Of a stretch of 64,000 bases of DNA, positions 11,575-20,654 are shown in pieces. A program made the position numbers and the translations under genes. This DNA is from an uncultured Pseudomonadota bacterium (GTDB taxonomy: Bacteria; Pseudomonadota; Gammaproteobacteria; Burkholderiales; SG8-39): positions 1 through 64,000 of the forward strand of contig CAILKO010000043.1 of assembly GCA_903834835.1 (NCBI GenBank), given 5' to 3'. Below the pieces are notes generated by a model that searched no databases, was not told the origin of the DNA, and worked only from the letters and a program-made list of their open reading frames with translations. Within the stretch, counting starts at the first letter, position 1; the number at the start of each line of letters is the position of its first letter.

Positions 11575-12552
11575 TCAAGACTGGCGCAGCTTGGGCAGGA
11601 CTTCTTCTATACAGCGTTTGATCTGGCCGAACTGATCCCAGGCACATAGCCTCAGCGTGATGTTCTGCAAGCCGGCAGATTCCCACTGTCTCAGGCGTGT
11701 CACGCACTCGTCCGGTGTGCCGAAGACCAACCAGTTCCTGAGAATCTCGTCCGGCCACTCCTGTCCGTAGTAGAGCGCTAGGAAGCGCTTGGATTCGGCA
11801 TAGGCAGCCTCCCGGTTGGCGCTGTCGGTAACGTGGATATTTGAATAGAGCACGTTGCCATACGAATCCGCGGAGCGGCCGTACTCCGCCGCGTACCCCT
11901 GGATGCGCTTCATGCGTTCAGAAAACTCCTCCGGCGTGCCGACGGCGCTCATCCAGCCGTCGCCTAGCCGTGCCACCCTGCGTAGCCCCGATTCGGCCGG
12001 CGTATCGCTCGCGATCCAGATGGGTATGCCGGGTTTCTGCGTCGGACGGATACCAATTGTCACGTCGTCGAGATTGAAGTATTCACCGTGAAAGGTCACG
12101 CGCTCCCCGGACCACAGGCGACGGATGACCTGTATCGCTTCCGACAGCCGGCCAAAACGCTGCTTCTGATTTTCGATGCCGTAGTAGCGGGCCTCGTTCA
12201 CCTTCTCCGGGCTGATCCCGCCGCCAGCGCAGGCAACGAAGGTCGTCCGCCCTTCGGCGAGTTGGTCGAGACTCGCCCACTGTGTAGCCAGAAGGACAGG
12301 GTCACGCAGCGGGGTGCTTGCCATGCAGGCGACACCCAAGTTGACGCGCCTGGTGCGGGCCGCCACGGCAGACAGGAGCGAGATCGACTCGAGCCGCGGA
12401 TTGCCGAGCAGGCTGTCGCCTACCCAGACACGGTCATACACGCCAGACTCGTCTGCAATTTCCGCCAGTCGTACCAGATCGGGCGCAGTCGTAAGGCCAT
12501 ACATCACGCCACGGCTGGCAAGCGTCAACCCTATCGACAGCCTGTTATTCAC
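11575..12552 (-). CDS. Luciferase-like (LLM class) flavin/F420-dependent oxidoreductase
   Basis: 325 residues. TIM-barrel luciferase-like monooxygenase family: SIGLTLASRGVMYGLTTAPD at the N-terminus, YDRVWVGDSLLGNPRLESI, then LGVACMASTPLRDPVLLATQ, FGRLSEAIQVIRRLWSGE and IPIWIASDTPAESGLRRVAR. Members use FMNH2 or coenzyme F420. The GTG at 12552 is chosen because GAGG precedes it at suitable spacing; a TTG at 12567 is also possible. It lies 41 bases after the deazaflavin-type nitroreductase on the same strand, and both families contain F420 enzymes. Substrate unknown. Confidence 0.82.
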   Translation of the reverse strand: MNNRLSIGLTLASRGVMYGLTTAPDLVRLAEIADESGVYDRVWVGDSLLGNPRLESISLLSAVAARTRRVNLGVACMASTPLRDPVLLATQWASLDQLAEGRTTFVACAGGGISPEKVNEARYYGIENQKQRFGRLSEAIQVIRRLWSGERVTFHGEYFNLDDVTIGIRPTQKPGIPIWIASDTPAESGLRRVARLGDGWMSAVGTPEEFSERMKRIQGYAAEYGRSADSYGNVLYSNIHVTDSANREAAYAESKRFLALYYGQEWPDEILRNWLVFGTPDECVTRLRQWESAGLQNITLRLCAWDQFGQIKRCIEEVLPKLRQS

Positions 12553-12593
12553 GGATACGCGCCTCAAGTCCGGGACTGCAGTACGTCGCCTGC

Positions 12594-13052
12594 CTAAGCC
12601 TTCACAGGTTCAAGCACGATCACCGGGATCTCGCGTGATCCGGCCCTTATCTGGTAAGACTCGTAGGAGGGAAATACCCCTGTCATCATTTTCCACAGAC
12701 GCGCTCGCTCCTCGCCGACCGCGGTCCGGGCGCGTCCGCTGTACTTGGCGGTTGCGACCTGGAATTCCACCGCCGGATCGGCCATGATGTTCTTGTACCA
12801 ATTGGGATGATCGGGGCCGCCACCGCGTGAGGCGCAGATCACGAAGTTACCGCCATCCCGGCCATAGATCAGCGGATTGGCAAAGTGCTCCCCGGATTTC
12901 CTGCCGCGCGTCGTAAGAAGCAGGCAGGGCAGCGGTTCAGGGGCGTCCTTGACCTGCCACAGGTGTCCCTCGGTACCTCCGGATTCCAGGTAGCGCTGGG
13001 CGTGGGCAAGGGCCGTGGGCGACATCTTCGGTGAAAGCTTGGGTTGGGTCAT
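12594..13052 (-). CDS. Deazaflavin (F420)-dependent nitroreductase family protein
   Basis: 152 residues, the usual length of the DDN-like split-barrel family. Visible family features are LPCLLLTTRGRKSG, the loop PLIYGRDGGNFVICASRGGG, and DHPNWYKNIMADPAVEFQV, which shape the deazaflavin site in characterised actinobacterial members. The ATG at 13052 follows AAGGA at good spacing. The gene heads a short minus-strand pair with the luciferase-like gene, and a 22-bp palindrome lies about 115 bases upstream. Whether this organism makes F420 cannot be judged from the window; use of FMN is an alternative. Confidence 0.8.
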   Translation of the reverse strand: MTQPKLSPKMSPTALAHAQRYLESGGTEGHLWQVKDAPEPLPCLLLTTRGRKSGEHFANPLIYGRDGGNFVICASRGGGPDHPNWYKNIMADPAVEFQVATAKYSGRARTAVGEERARLWKMMTGVFPSYESYQIRAGSREIPVIVLEPVKA

Positions 13053-13166
13053 GGGTTGTTCCTTCAGGTAAACGTTATTCGTGCCGGCACCTGCTGCCGG
13101 GCAGATCTCTGACAACATTGACTATGCAGCGCCGTGAGACCGTGAAATCTCTCGGCCTGCTGCGAC

Positions 13167-13188
13167 ATGGTAACATTTAAGTTACTAT
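13167..13188. promoter_or_regulatory. Palindromic operator candidate, copy 1 (GTAACATTTAAGTTAC)
   Basis: The 16-bp core at 13170-13185 is a near-perfect palindrome, flanked by ATG on the left and TAT on the right, and by looser outer arms GACA/TGTC. The 22 bases differ at only one position from the copy at 29891-29912. It lies in the 189-base gap upstream of the nitroreductase/luciferase-like pair and downstream of the SDR gene. The size and symmetry suit a dimeric TetR-like repressor, which is inference. Confidence 0.55.
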
Positions 13189-13241
13189 ATTTGTCAAAGC
13201 CTCCCTCTATCCTTCCCTGTCTGCGTGGTCCGACGCAAGCG

Positions 13242-14015
13242 TCAGGCGCCATCATAGGCAGCGATGATCGTCATGCCTCCATCCGCAACGAGAATCTGCC
13301 CCGTAATGTAGCTTGCCATGTCGGACGCGAGGAAAAGGGCTGCGCGCGCGATCTCGTCCTGATGTCCGATTCGCCCCATGGGGATCGTCCGCTTGGCGCG
13401 ATCCTGAATATCCTGGCCCCACTGGTTTCTGTCCGTCCAGGTGATGCCCGGCGCGACCGAGTTCACGCGGATGCCGAGAGGCGCCCACTCGACGGCCATG
13501 GTTTTCGTCAGCGAAATGAGCGCGGCCTTGGTCGCGCCATAGGGGCCCGCACCTGGTGCGGAAAGAATGCCCGCAATCGAGGCGACCATGACGACTGCAC
13601 CGCCGATCTTTTCGGCGCGTTGCCTGCGCGCAAACGCGCCGCTGGTGTAGAGATGGTGGCGCAGATTGCGCGAGAGCAGGAGTTCGAACTGTTCCGGCTT
13701 TACGTCCGCAACGCCTTCGGTGACGCTGTTTCGCCCGACGATGTTCACCAGTATGTCCAGTCCGCCGAGACCCGCCGCAGCCTTGCTTACCGCAGCCTCG
13801 GCGCCCTCGGCGAGGCTCACGTCCTCGCTGACCGCGCACGCGATGCCGCCCGATGCGCGCAGTTCGGCGGATACGGTCTCGGCGCGCGCCGGATCCATGT
13901 CGAGCACCGCAACCGATGCCCCAGCGCCCGATAGCAGGCGCGCAGTGGCCCGGCCTATGCCGAGACCGCCGCCTACGACCAGGGCCTTCTTGCCCCCAAG
14001 TTTGAAGAGGTCCAT
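13242..14015 (-). CDS. Short-chain dehydrogenase/reductase
   Basis: 257 residues, classical SDR length. Rossmann nucleotide motif VVGGGLGIGRA near the N-terminus, DMDP after beta-2 (an Asp favouring NAD), NIVG in place of NNAG, catalytic Ser in ASIAG and YGATK for the Tyr-x-x-x-Lys pair, with the usual C-terminal GQILVADGG. An ATG at 14033 exists, but the AAGGAG inside its first codons is a ribosome-binding site for the ATG at 14015. It lies downstream of an alpha/beta hydrolase (33-base gap) and probably shares its transcript. Substrate unknown. Confidence 0.88.
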   Translation of the reverse strand: MDLFKLGGKKALVVGGGLGIGRATARLLSGAGASVAVLDMDPARAETVSAELRASGGIACAVSEDVSLAEGAEAAVSKAAAGLGGLDILVNIVGRNSVTEGVADVKPEQFELLLSRNLRHHLYTSGAFARRQRAEKIGGAVVMVASIAGILSAPGAGPYGATKAALISLTKTMAVEWAPLGIRVNSVAPGITWTDRNQWGQDIQDRAKRTIPMGRIGHQDEIARAALFLASDMASYITGQILVADGGMTIIAAYDGA

Positions 14016-14048
14016 GTGCAACTCCTTTTTCATGTGTGCACTGCGCAG

Positions 14049-14924
14049 CTACTTCGCGTCGATACGGCCGAGAAAATCGAGCATCAACGCGTTGACCTCC
14101 TCGGGTTTCTCCCACTGCGACCAATGCGCCGCACCGGAAAGCATGTGGAATTCGCGGTTCGGAATGGCGTCAATCGCTGCGCGCACCGCCTCGAAACTCT
14201 TGCCGGGATTGTGGTCGGTCCAGATCACCATCGTAGGGCACTTCAGCGCGCTCAGGCTGTGCGCGTAGTAGTCGATGTTGCCGACGCTCGCACGATTCAT
14301 CTCGAACACGGTGCACATCAGATTGATCATGTGTTCGACCATGCCGGGCTGGGAGTAGATCTTGAAGCGGATGTCGACCATTTCGTCGGACATGATCTTG
14401 GGGTCGAGCACCAGCCACTCGAGACGCCGACGTATGGTTTCCCGGGAGAATTCGGTTGCCAGGCGGCGCGTGCGTGCCTCCAGGTCGTCCAGTTGTTTGA
14501 TTCCCGGAGCATCCGGGCGCGCGAGGATGCCGGTATTCAGGGCGAGTCCTTTTACGCGGTCAGGGTATTTGAGCGCCGTCCAGCATGCGACGCCGCCGCC
14601 GAGGGATTCGCCCGAGATGTAGGCTTGTGGCGCACCGATCGCATCGAGCAGCGCGATCAGATGGTCGGCAAACGCATCCATGGTGTAGGTAATGGCGGGG
14701 CGGTCGGTATACCCGTGGCCGATCATGTCCACGGCGATCGTGCGGAACTTCGTGGAAAGCGGGACCAGATTCTTGGTATAGGTCTCGCAGTGTCCGCCGG
14801 TGCCGTGCAGGAGCAGCAAGGGCGTGCCGCTGCCCGCTTCGAGTATCCGGGTCCGGGTGCCGCCCGCATTGACGAACGACTCCTTGACGCCTGCACCTGC
14901 AAAGTGCTGCCAGATGGTGCTCAC
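14049..14924 (-). CDS. Alpha/beta hydrolase, meta-cleavage-product hydrolase-like
   Basis: 291 residues. Alpha/beta-hydrolase fold with oxyanion motif LLLLHGTGGH, nucleophile elbow GESLGG (Ser), catalytic Asp region IWTDHNPGKS and His in GAAHWSQWEKPEE. The overall layout resembles hydrolases that cleave C-C bonds of ring-opened aromatics (BphD/MhpC group). It starts with GTG after a GAGGGGG ribosome-binding site. The divergent neighbour is an extradiol-dioxygenase-like protein, which would produce such a substrate; this makes a ring-cleavage role plausible but not shown. Confidence 0.85.
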   Translation of the reverse strand: MSTIWQHFAGAGVKESFVNAGGTRTRILEAGSGTPLLLLHGTGGHCETYTKNLVPLSTKFRTIAVDMIGHGYTDRPAITYTMDAFADHLIALLDAIGAPQAYISGESLGGGVACWTALKYPDRVKGLALNTGILARPDAPGIKQLDDLEARTRRLATEFSRETIRRRLEWLVLDPKIMSDEMVDIRFKIYSQPGMVEHMINLMCTVFEMNRASVGNIDYYAHSLSALKCPTMVIWTDHNPGKSFEAVRAAIDAIPNREFHMLSGAAHWSQWEKPEEVNALMLDFLGRIDAK

Positions 14925-15237
14925 TTGACCCCCTCGATTGAATGTCTGAATTCGTGCCCCGCAAGGTCATGCTTGTCTGCGTTCTGCAGGGAGCGGTCGG
15001 GCGCTCCACAGTTCGCCAAAGCGGTGCTCGCGTTCCTCCCCGGGGGGCCGGCGCATTCTATTTCCATTCCTTACAGCTGCACGGGGTTTTTGCACCGCGA
15101 TCCCGGCGGAATCCCTTACACTACCAGCACCGCAGGCGCAGTCCCGACCAGGATACGAAGCAGATTTTTCATTCTGGGAGGACCGCCTGTCGCCGATCCG
15201 GGACCGCGTCTACGGTCGCCACCCTAAGGAGGAAGCC
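14925..15237. other. Divergent intergenic region (313 bases)
   Basis: This lies between the start codons of the hydrolase (minus) and the dioxygenase-like gene (plus) and must hold promoters for both. I see no tRNA, convincing ORF or strong palindrome in it. The only clear element is AAGGAGG just before the ATG at 15238. Confidence 0.5.
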
Positions 15238-16167
15238 ATGCATCGCTTTGCCAAGCTTGGTTATATCGCGCTGAACGTCAGCGACACCGAGCGTTCTAGG
15301 AATTTCTACGAGACCCTCTGGGGACTGGAGCACACCGAGACCGGCGCTTCCGGGGAGATGTTTTTCCGCTGCAGCGATGATCACCACAATCTGGTGATCT
15401 ACAAGAGCGCCACCCCGGGGCTGAAGCGCATCGGCTGGGAGATGGAAAGCGAAGCGGATCTGGACAAGATCGCTTCCGTTCTCGAGAAAAATGGCCAGAA
15501 GGTCCGCGAGGTGCCGGCGGCCGAGCGCACTGCGCTCCGGCAAGGGCGCTCGATCCGCTTCTCGGATCCGTTCACGGGCGTCACCCACGAGTACTACGCC
15601 GATCAGTACCGTCTCGGAGGGCGTGCCTGGAAGCCGACCGTCGCGAAGATTCAGCGGCTCGGCCATATCGTGCTCAAGACGCCGCGCTATCAGGAGGCGC
15701 TGGCCTTCTACATGGACGTGCTGAACTATCGCGTGTCCGATCAGGTCGAGAACTACATTTCCTTCATGCGCTGCTTCCCGAATCCGTTCCATCACTCCTT
15801 CGGACTGGCGAACAGCAAGGAGGCGCAGTTCCACCACATGAATTTCATGGTCACCGAAGTAGATGACATCGGCAAGGGACTGTGGCGCTTCCGGAAGAAC
15901 GATGTAACGGTCGTGCGCGGACCCGGCCGTCATCCGCCCTCGGGCAGCATGTTCCTGTACGTACTCGATCCGGATGGATTCACGGTCGAATACAGTTTCG
16001 GCATGGAGGAGTTCCCTGAAGTCGAACCGCGCCGCCATCGCGTACTGCCGCCAGGCCCTGAGTCGGGCGATTTCTGGGGCGCACCGACCGATCCGCGCAT
16101 GGGTGCGTTCGGGCCGATCGAAGTGGAGCAGGCTGCGGCCACCGGCAAGGTTCTGCAGACGGCATGA
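15238..16167 (+). CDS. Two-domain VOC protein, type I extradiol dioxygenase-like
   Basis: 309 residues with two vicinal-oxygen-chelate modules (about residues 5-125 and 138-260), the architecture of catechol-2,3-dioxygenase-type enzymes. Candidate Fe(II) ligands sit in the second module: His in RLGHIVLKT, His in QFHHMNFMV and Glu in FTVEYSFGMEEF. A strong AAGGAGG precedes the ATG. It is divergent from the hydrolase-SDR genes. The likely role is cleavage of an aromatic diol ring; the first module is probably structural. A non-dioxygenase VOC enzyme cannot be excluded. Confidence 0.8.
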   Translation: MHRFAKLGYIALNVSDTERSRNFYETLWGLEHTETGASGEMFFRCSDDHHNLVIYKSATPGLKRIGWEMESEADLDKIASVLEKNGQKVREVPAAERTALRQGRSIRFSDPFTGVTHEYYADQYRLGGRAWKPTVAKIQRLGHIVLKTPRYQEALAFYMDVLNYRVSDQVENYISFMRCFPNPFHHSFGLANSKEAQFHHMNFMVTEVDDIGKGLWRFRKNDVTVVRGPGRHPPSGSMFLYVLDPDGFTVEYSFGMEEFPEVEPRRHRVLPPGPESGDFWGAPTDPRMGAFGPIEVEQAAATGKVLQTA

Positions 16168-16174
16168 TCGTAAC

Positions 16175-16200
16175 CGGAGCCGGCCGAGCGGCCGGCTCCG
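16175..16200 (+). terminator. Strong GC hairpin after the dioxygenase-like gene
   Basis: A perfect 11-bp stem (CGGAGCCGGCC with GGCCGGCTCCG) and a 4-base loop begins 8 bases after the stop codon. No T-tract follows, so it may be an mRNA 3'-end stabiliser or a weak terminator. Confidence 0.5.
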
Positions 16201-16231
16201 TACGTACCACTGACGGTACGGGTGGGAGTTC

Positions 16232-17044
16232 ATGGCGGCTGCATACTTCGTTCAGCCGGGAGACGAACGCGGCACTCGCGCGCTCCGGTTCGCGGTGCTC
16301 GCGTCATTCGTCTTTCATGCATTTCTTTTCCTGATCAGCAGTGGCCTGCTGAAGCCAAGCGCTGCGCCCTCTGCAGCGCCCGGACCGATCATTGCGCGTC
16401 TGATCGCTTCGCGGCCGCCTTCCAGCAACGCGTCGGAAGTGGAAGCTGCCCAGCCCGCTCCGTCACCGCCAATGCCGACCCGCACAGTGTCGTCACAGGC
16501 TCCTGCGGTCGTGCCTACTGTCCCGTCCCGGCCTGCCGCGGAAGCGCGGCCGGTTGCGCCCAGACCGCCCGAATCCGTGCAGGCGCCCGTTCCAGTTCCG
16601 CAGCCGAGCGTTGCGGCACAGACAGGTCCAGCGAGCCCTGCACCGGCGCTTCCTGCAGCCTCGCCGCAACGATCGGATGCGCAGCCAGCCACTGGTGCTC
16701 CCACAAATGCACCGGCGGCGGGGGCATCAGCGGACGAGGCGGGGTTGATAGGCCGCTATCGGCAGGATGTCATCGTTGCGGCGGGGCGCTACAAGACGAA
16801 CCCGCGCATACCCGGCATGCGGGAAATCAAGGAGACGACATCGATCGTACGCATGGTCATCGGGACAAACGGACTCATCGCCGCCATTTCTGTGGTGAAG
16901 AGCGGGGGCCACGAGGTTCTTGATCGTAATGCGATGGACATGGTGCGAAAAGCAAAGCCGCTCGCGCAGGTTCCGCCCGGCCTGAAGGGCAAGGAGTTCT
17001 CGGTCGATGTACCGGTCATCTACCAGTTCAAGGACGACGGCTGA
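16232..17044 (+). CDS. TonB-like energy transducer
   Basis: 270 residues: a short cytoplasmic N-terminus, one membrane segment (about residues 22-42), a long Pro/Ala-rich periplasmic spacer (about 45-170), and a TonB-like C-terminal domain (about 175-270; IVRMVIGTNGLIAAISVVKS, then DVPVIYQFKDDG). This is the architecture of TonB, which transmits proton-motive force to outer-membrane receptors. No exbB or exbD is adjacent, so its partners would be elsewhere. It converges on the NlpC/P60 gene. Confidence 0.75.
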   Translation: MAAAYFVQPGDERGTRALRFAVLASFVFHAFLFLISSGLLKPSAAPSAAPGPIIARLIASRPPSSNASEVEAAQPAPSPPMPTRTVSSQAPAVVPTVPSRPAAEARPVAPRPPESVQAPVPVPQPSVAAQTGPASPAPALPAASPQRSDAQPATGAPTNAPAAGASADEAGLIGRYRQDVIVAAGRYKTNPRIPGMREIKETTSIVRMVIGTNGLIAAISVVKSGGHEVLDRNAMDMVRKAKPLAQVPPGLKGKEFSVDVPVIYQFKDDG

Positions 17045-17066
17045 CGCCGAACTCGTTCGGCGTTCG

Positions 17067-17636
17067 CTATGACGACGCAGTGACCTCGATGCGGCGCGCG
17101 CCGTTGAAGCGACTGCGCCAGTACCCGCTCTCGATGCGCTCCACCCTCACCTTCGCGCCCGAACGCGGCGCATGCACGAAGCGGCCGTCTCCGATGTAGA
17201 TGCCGACATGGGAGTTGGGTTCGCCCTGCGTGTCGTAGAAGAGCAGGTCGCCTGCTTCGATCTGCGCGAGCTCGATTACTCGTCCGCTTGAGGCCTGCTG
17301 CTTTGCCAGACGCGGCAGTTTCACATTGAAGGCGTTCTGGTAGACATGGGCGACGAGTCCGCTGCAATCGAAACCGGTCGCGACCGAACTCCCGCCACGC
17401 CGATAGTCGATGCCCAGTGCGAGCAGGGTCTGCAGAACACCTTCCGATTTTCCGGTCACTGGATACGCGGGGTGCATCGTACGGGCGCCAGGCAATACTG
17501 CGGGGGCCTCGGGCTTGCCAGGGGTACTTCCGGAGCGCTCCCGGATTTCGGAAACCGGAGCGGGTGTACTGGTAAACGTTCCACACGCGCCAAGGGCTGC
17601 GGAAAAAAAACCTATATACAATAGGTTGCGTATCAT
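17067..17636 (-). CDS. NlpC/P60 (C40) family peptidoglycan endopeptidase, lipoprotein
   Basis: 189 residues. A lipoprotein signal peptide ends in a lipobox (ALGAC), anchoring the mature protein in a membrane. The C-terminal NlpC/P60 domain carries the catalytic Cys in ATGFDCSGLVAHVY and the His in NSHVGIYIGDGRFVHAPRSG. Such enzymes cut stem peptides in cell-wall turnover. The gene stands alone between convergent tonB-like and divergent dinG-like genes. The 195-base region upstream is locally AT-rich (around 17605-17650), fitting a promoter. Confidence 0.88.
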   Translation of the reverse strand: MIRNLLYIGFFSAALGACGTFTSTPAPVSEIRERSGSTPGKPEAPAVLPGARTMHPAYPVTGKSEGVLQTLLALGIDYRRGGSSVATGFDCSGLVAHVYQNAFNVKLPRLAKQQASSGRVIELAQIEAGDLLFYDTQGEPNSHVGIYIGDGRFVHAPRSGAKVRVERIESGYWRSRFNGARRIEVTASS

Positions 17637-17830
17637 GATTAATGTAATTTAGTGAATGCCGTGTTCGATGTAAAGCCACACTTGGAGCTCACGCCCCTGA
17701 TGCCTGCCCTCAACCCTGACTGCCGACGCTCCCGTTCCTGCATTCGGATAAGCAGGAAGAGAATTCGGGGCGAAATCTCGAATGACACAGATCAAGTCCT
17801 GGCCGGAGGCTGGCGAGGCAGGAACCCGAG

Positions 17831-19798
17831 TTGAACCACCCGGATCTGCGGGTTGTAGCGGCGCTGGAACGCGCCTTTGCTCCGGACGGTCCTCTCGCGG
17901 CCAGGGTGCCGGGGTTTCACGCGCGCACGCAGCAGCTCGACATGGCGCGATCAGTGCTTGAAGCGATCGCCGGAACGGGCATGCTGGCGGTCGAGGCCGG
18001 GACTGGCACAGGCAAGACTTTCGCTTATCTGGTGCCCGCGCTACTCGCAGGCGGAAAGGTGATTATTTCCACGGGTACGAAGACACTCCAGGATCAACTT
18101 TTCGAACGTGATCTGCCTACGGTTACCGAGGCACTAGGTCTCGGTTCATCGCGCGCGCTGCTGAAGGGGCGCAGCAACTATGTGTGCCTGTACCGACTCG
18201 AACGCGCGGCGGGTGAGAACCGCGATGCGCACCTCGGCTCGCGTACCGAAGCGGGGCAACTGCGTCGCATCGCGCACTTCGCCGCGATTTCCGAGTCGGG
18301 CGATCGCTCGGCGCTGTCGACCGTGCCGGAGGACTCGCCTGCATGGGTCCATGCTACGTCGACGCGCGAAAACTGCCTGGGTCAGGAGTGCCCGAACTAC
18401 CGTGACTGTTTCGTGATGAAGGCGCGCAAGCAGGCACTCAATGCCGAGATCGTCGTGGTTAACCACCATCTCTTCCTGGCGGACGTTGCGCTTCGGGACG
18501 AAGGCGTGTCCGAGTTGCTGCCGGCATGCAATACCGTGATCTTCGACGAGGCGCACCAGCTTGCGGAAACGGCGCGCCTGTTCTTCGGGGAGCGCCTGTC
18601 CACGCATCAGTTGCTGGAACTCGCGCGTGATGCGCGCATCGAGCTTCGCACGGCGGGCGGTGCTTCGTTAGCGCTGGAGCAGTCCGCGCTGACGCTCGAC
18701 AAGGCGGCTCGGGACCTGCGACTGGCGCTGCCGGAGGACAATGCCCGCCTCGCCTGGTCGAATGCCGCGCGTCGCGACGGGATGGAGCTTGCTCTGCATC
18801 AGCTGGCGAATGCGCTCGAGGTATTCGCTCAGCAATTGCAGCAGCAGTCGGAGCGCTCGGAAGGGATGGCCGCCTGCGCGCGCCGCGCTGCGGAATCGCT
18901 TGCCCGCCTGGTGCGCTTCGAAGCTGCGGATTCAGACAAGGAGGTCCGCTGGGTCGAATCGCGGGGCCCGTCCTTGCAGCTGCATATCTCACCGCTTTCA
19001 CCGGCGGAGATGTTTCAGCGCCAGATGCGCGATCATCCGCGCGCTTGGATATTCACCTCGGCGACCCTGGCGGTAGGCGAGGACTTCTCCCACTTCACGG
19101 ACGAGCTGGGAATCGGCGAGGCAGCGACACACGCGTGGCCGAGCCCTTATGACTTTCCGAATCAAGGTCTGTTCTACGTCCCGTCCGGCATGCCGGGGGA
19201 TCCGAACGATGCTGCCTATACCCAGGCGGTGATGGACGCGGCATGGCCGGTGCTCAAGGCAAGCGGCGGACGTGCCTTCCTGTTGTTCACGAGTCTGCGC
19301 GCCCTGCGGCGGGCGCACGAGATGCTCGTCGACATGATGCAGCAGGACGGCATCGAATATCCACTGCTGGTCCAGGGCAGCGGCTCGCGCAGCGAACTGC
19401 TCGACCGCTTTCGCACGCTCGGCAATGCGGTACTGCTCGGCAGCCAGACCTTCTGGGAAGGCGTGGATGTGCGTGGCGAAGCGCTGTCTCTCGTGGTGAT
19501 CGACAAGCTGCCTTTTGCGCCGCCGGACGACCCCGTGCTGTCTGCGCGGATCGATGCGCTGCGCGCCAGCGGGGGCAACCCTTTTGTTTCGATACAGCTT
19601 CCGCAGGCGACGCTGCTCGTCAAGCAGGGCGCGGGGCGTCTCATCCGCGGCGAGACGGATCGCGGGGTGCTGATGATTTGCGATCCGCGGCTGTATTCGA
19701 AGTCCTACGGCCGCGTGATCCGGGCAAGTTTGCCGCCACTCAGGCCCACGCGCAGGCTGGAAGACGTTGTCGGATTTTTCGCAGACGGGCCAGGCTAG
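17831..19798 (+). CDS. DinG/YoaA-type ATP-dependent DNA helicase
   Basis: 655 residues. XPD/DinG-like superfamily 2 helicase: Q-like start FHARTQQLDMARSV, Walker A EAGTGTGKTFAY, DEAH box VIFDEAHQL, and C-terminal motifs LLFTSLRALRRAHEM, GSQTFWEGVDVRGE and QGAGRLIRGETDRG. Four Cys (in NYVC, NCLG, QEC and RDC, about residues 118-197) fit the 4Fe-4S cluster of the family. It unwinds DNA 5' to 3' in repair. The only start that keeps the conserved N-terminus is TTG at 17831, with a weak ribosome-binding site. Confidence 0.9.
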   Translation: MNHPDLRVVAALERAFAPDGPLAARVPGFHARTQQLDMARSVLEAIAGTGMLAVEAGTGTGKTFAYLVPALLAGGKVIISTGTKTLQDQLFERDLPTVTEALGLGSSRALLKGRSNYVCLYRLERAAGENRDAHLGSRTEAGQLRRIAHFAAISESGDRSALSTVPEDSPAWVHATSTRENCLGQECPNYRDCFVMKARKQALNAEIVVVNHHLFLADVALRDEGVSELLPACNTVIFDEAHQLAETARLFFGERLSTHQLLELARDARIELRTAGGASLALEQSALTLDKAARDLRLALPEDNARLAWSNAARRDGMELALHQLANALEVFAQQLQQQSERSEGMAACARRAAESLARLVRFEAADSDKEVRWVESRGPSLQLHISPLSPAEMFQRQMRDHPRAWIFTSATLAVGEDFSHFTDELGIGEAATHAWPSPYDFPNQGLFYVPSGMPGDPNDAAYTQAVMDAAWPVLKASGGRAFLLFTSLRALRRAHEMLVDMMQQDGIEYPLLVQGSGSRSELLDRFRTLGNAVLLGSQTFWEGVDVRGEALSLVVIDKLPFAPPDDPVLSARIDALRASGGNPFVSIQLPQATLLVKQGAGRLIRGETDRGVLMICDPRLYSKSYGRVIRASLPPLRPTRRLEDVVGFFADGPG

Positions 19799-19838
19799 CG
19801 CGCGAAACGGACGGCGATGTCGGCCGGGCCCGCTGCAC

Positions 19839-20654
19839 CTACCATTCCGGATCCCATAGCTTCCACCACGGTACGTCACGCTTGTAGCCGCCCGGCGCCA
19901 GGTATTTGCTCTTGGGGAAGTTCTGCTGCATCACGCGATCGGCAGCATCACGCAGATCGCTCATACCCAGCGCGTCGTAGGCTTTGACCATGACGAACAC
20001 TGCCTCTTCCACCGCAGGAGCCTGGGGGTAGTTCTGCACGGCGTACTGCGCGCGGTTTGCCGCAGCAAGATAAGCGCCGCGCTTCATATAGAACCGCGCG
20101 ACCTGAATTTCGCTGCCGGCGAGTGTATTGAGCAGAAAACGCAGCCGCGCCTGCGCGTCGGCTGCGTAGGTTGAATTTGGATACTTCTCGATGAGATCCT
20201 TGAAGGTCGCGAAGGACTCGCGCAGCGCCTTCGGGTCACGCTCGGTCGGGTCGGTCTGATTGATGAAGCCGAGAATTCCATCGTCCTCGCCGAAGTTGAC
20301 GAGGCCCTTCAGGTAAAGGACATAGTCGGCGCTTGGATGGTTCGGATAGGCTTTCAAAAATCGATCCGCGGTGGCAATCGCCTGGGTGCGGTCCGTACTC
20401 TTCCAGTAGCAATAGGCCATTTCGATGAGAGCCTGCTGCGCAAACCGGCCATAAGGGTAGCGTGCCTCGAGTTTCTCGTAGTACTTGATTGCCTTGGGAT
20501 AGTCCTTGCCGGCCATCGAGTCGCGCGCTTCGCCGTAGAGCTTTTCAACGGACCAGCCCGTGGTGATGTCGGGCTCTCCGCTGGAGAGCATCCCGCAGCC
20601 CGCGAGCGTAAGCAGAAGGGAGCAAAGTAGCGAGGTAAGTAAACTTGTGCGCAT
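19839..20654 (-). CDS. bamD: Outer-membrane protein assembly factor BamD
   Basis: 271 residues. Lipoprotein signal with lipobox LAGC, then tetratricopeptide-like helices typical of BamD/ComL: EKLYGEARDSMAGKDYPKAI, YYEKLEARYPYGRFAQQALI, then a second half with ARFYMKRGAYLAAANRAQYA. BamD is the essential lipoprotein partner of BamA at the inner face of the outer membrane. It is divergent from rluD, an order that is widely conserved. Confidence 0.95.
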   Translation of the reverse strand: MRTSLLTSLLCSLLLTLAGCGMLSSGEPDITTGWSVEKLYGEARDSMAGKDYPKAIKYYEKLEARYPYGRFAQQALIEMAYCYWKSTDRTQAIATADRFLKAYPNHPSADYVLYLKGLVNFGEDDGILGFINQTDPTERDPKALRESFATFKDLIEKYPNSTYAADAQARLRFLLNTLAGSEIQVARFYMKRGAYLAAANRAQYAVQNYPQAPAVEEAVFVMVKAYDALGMSDLRDAADRVMQQNFPKSKYLAPGGYKRDVPWWKLWDPEW

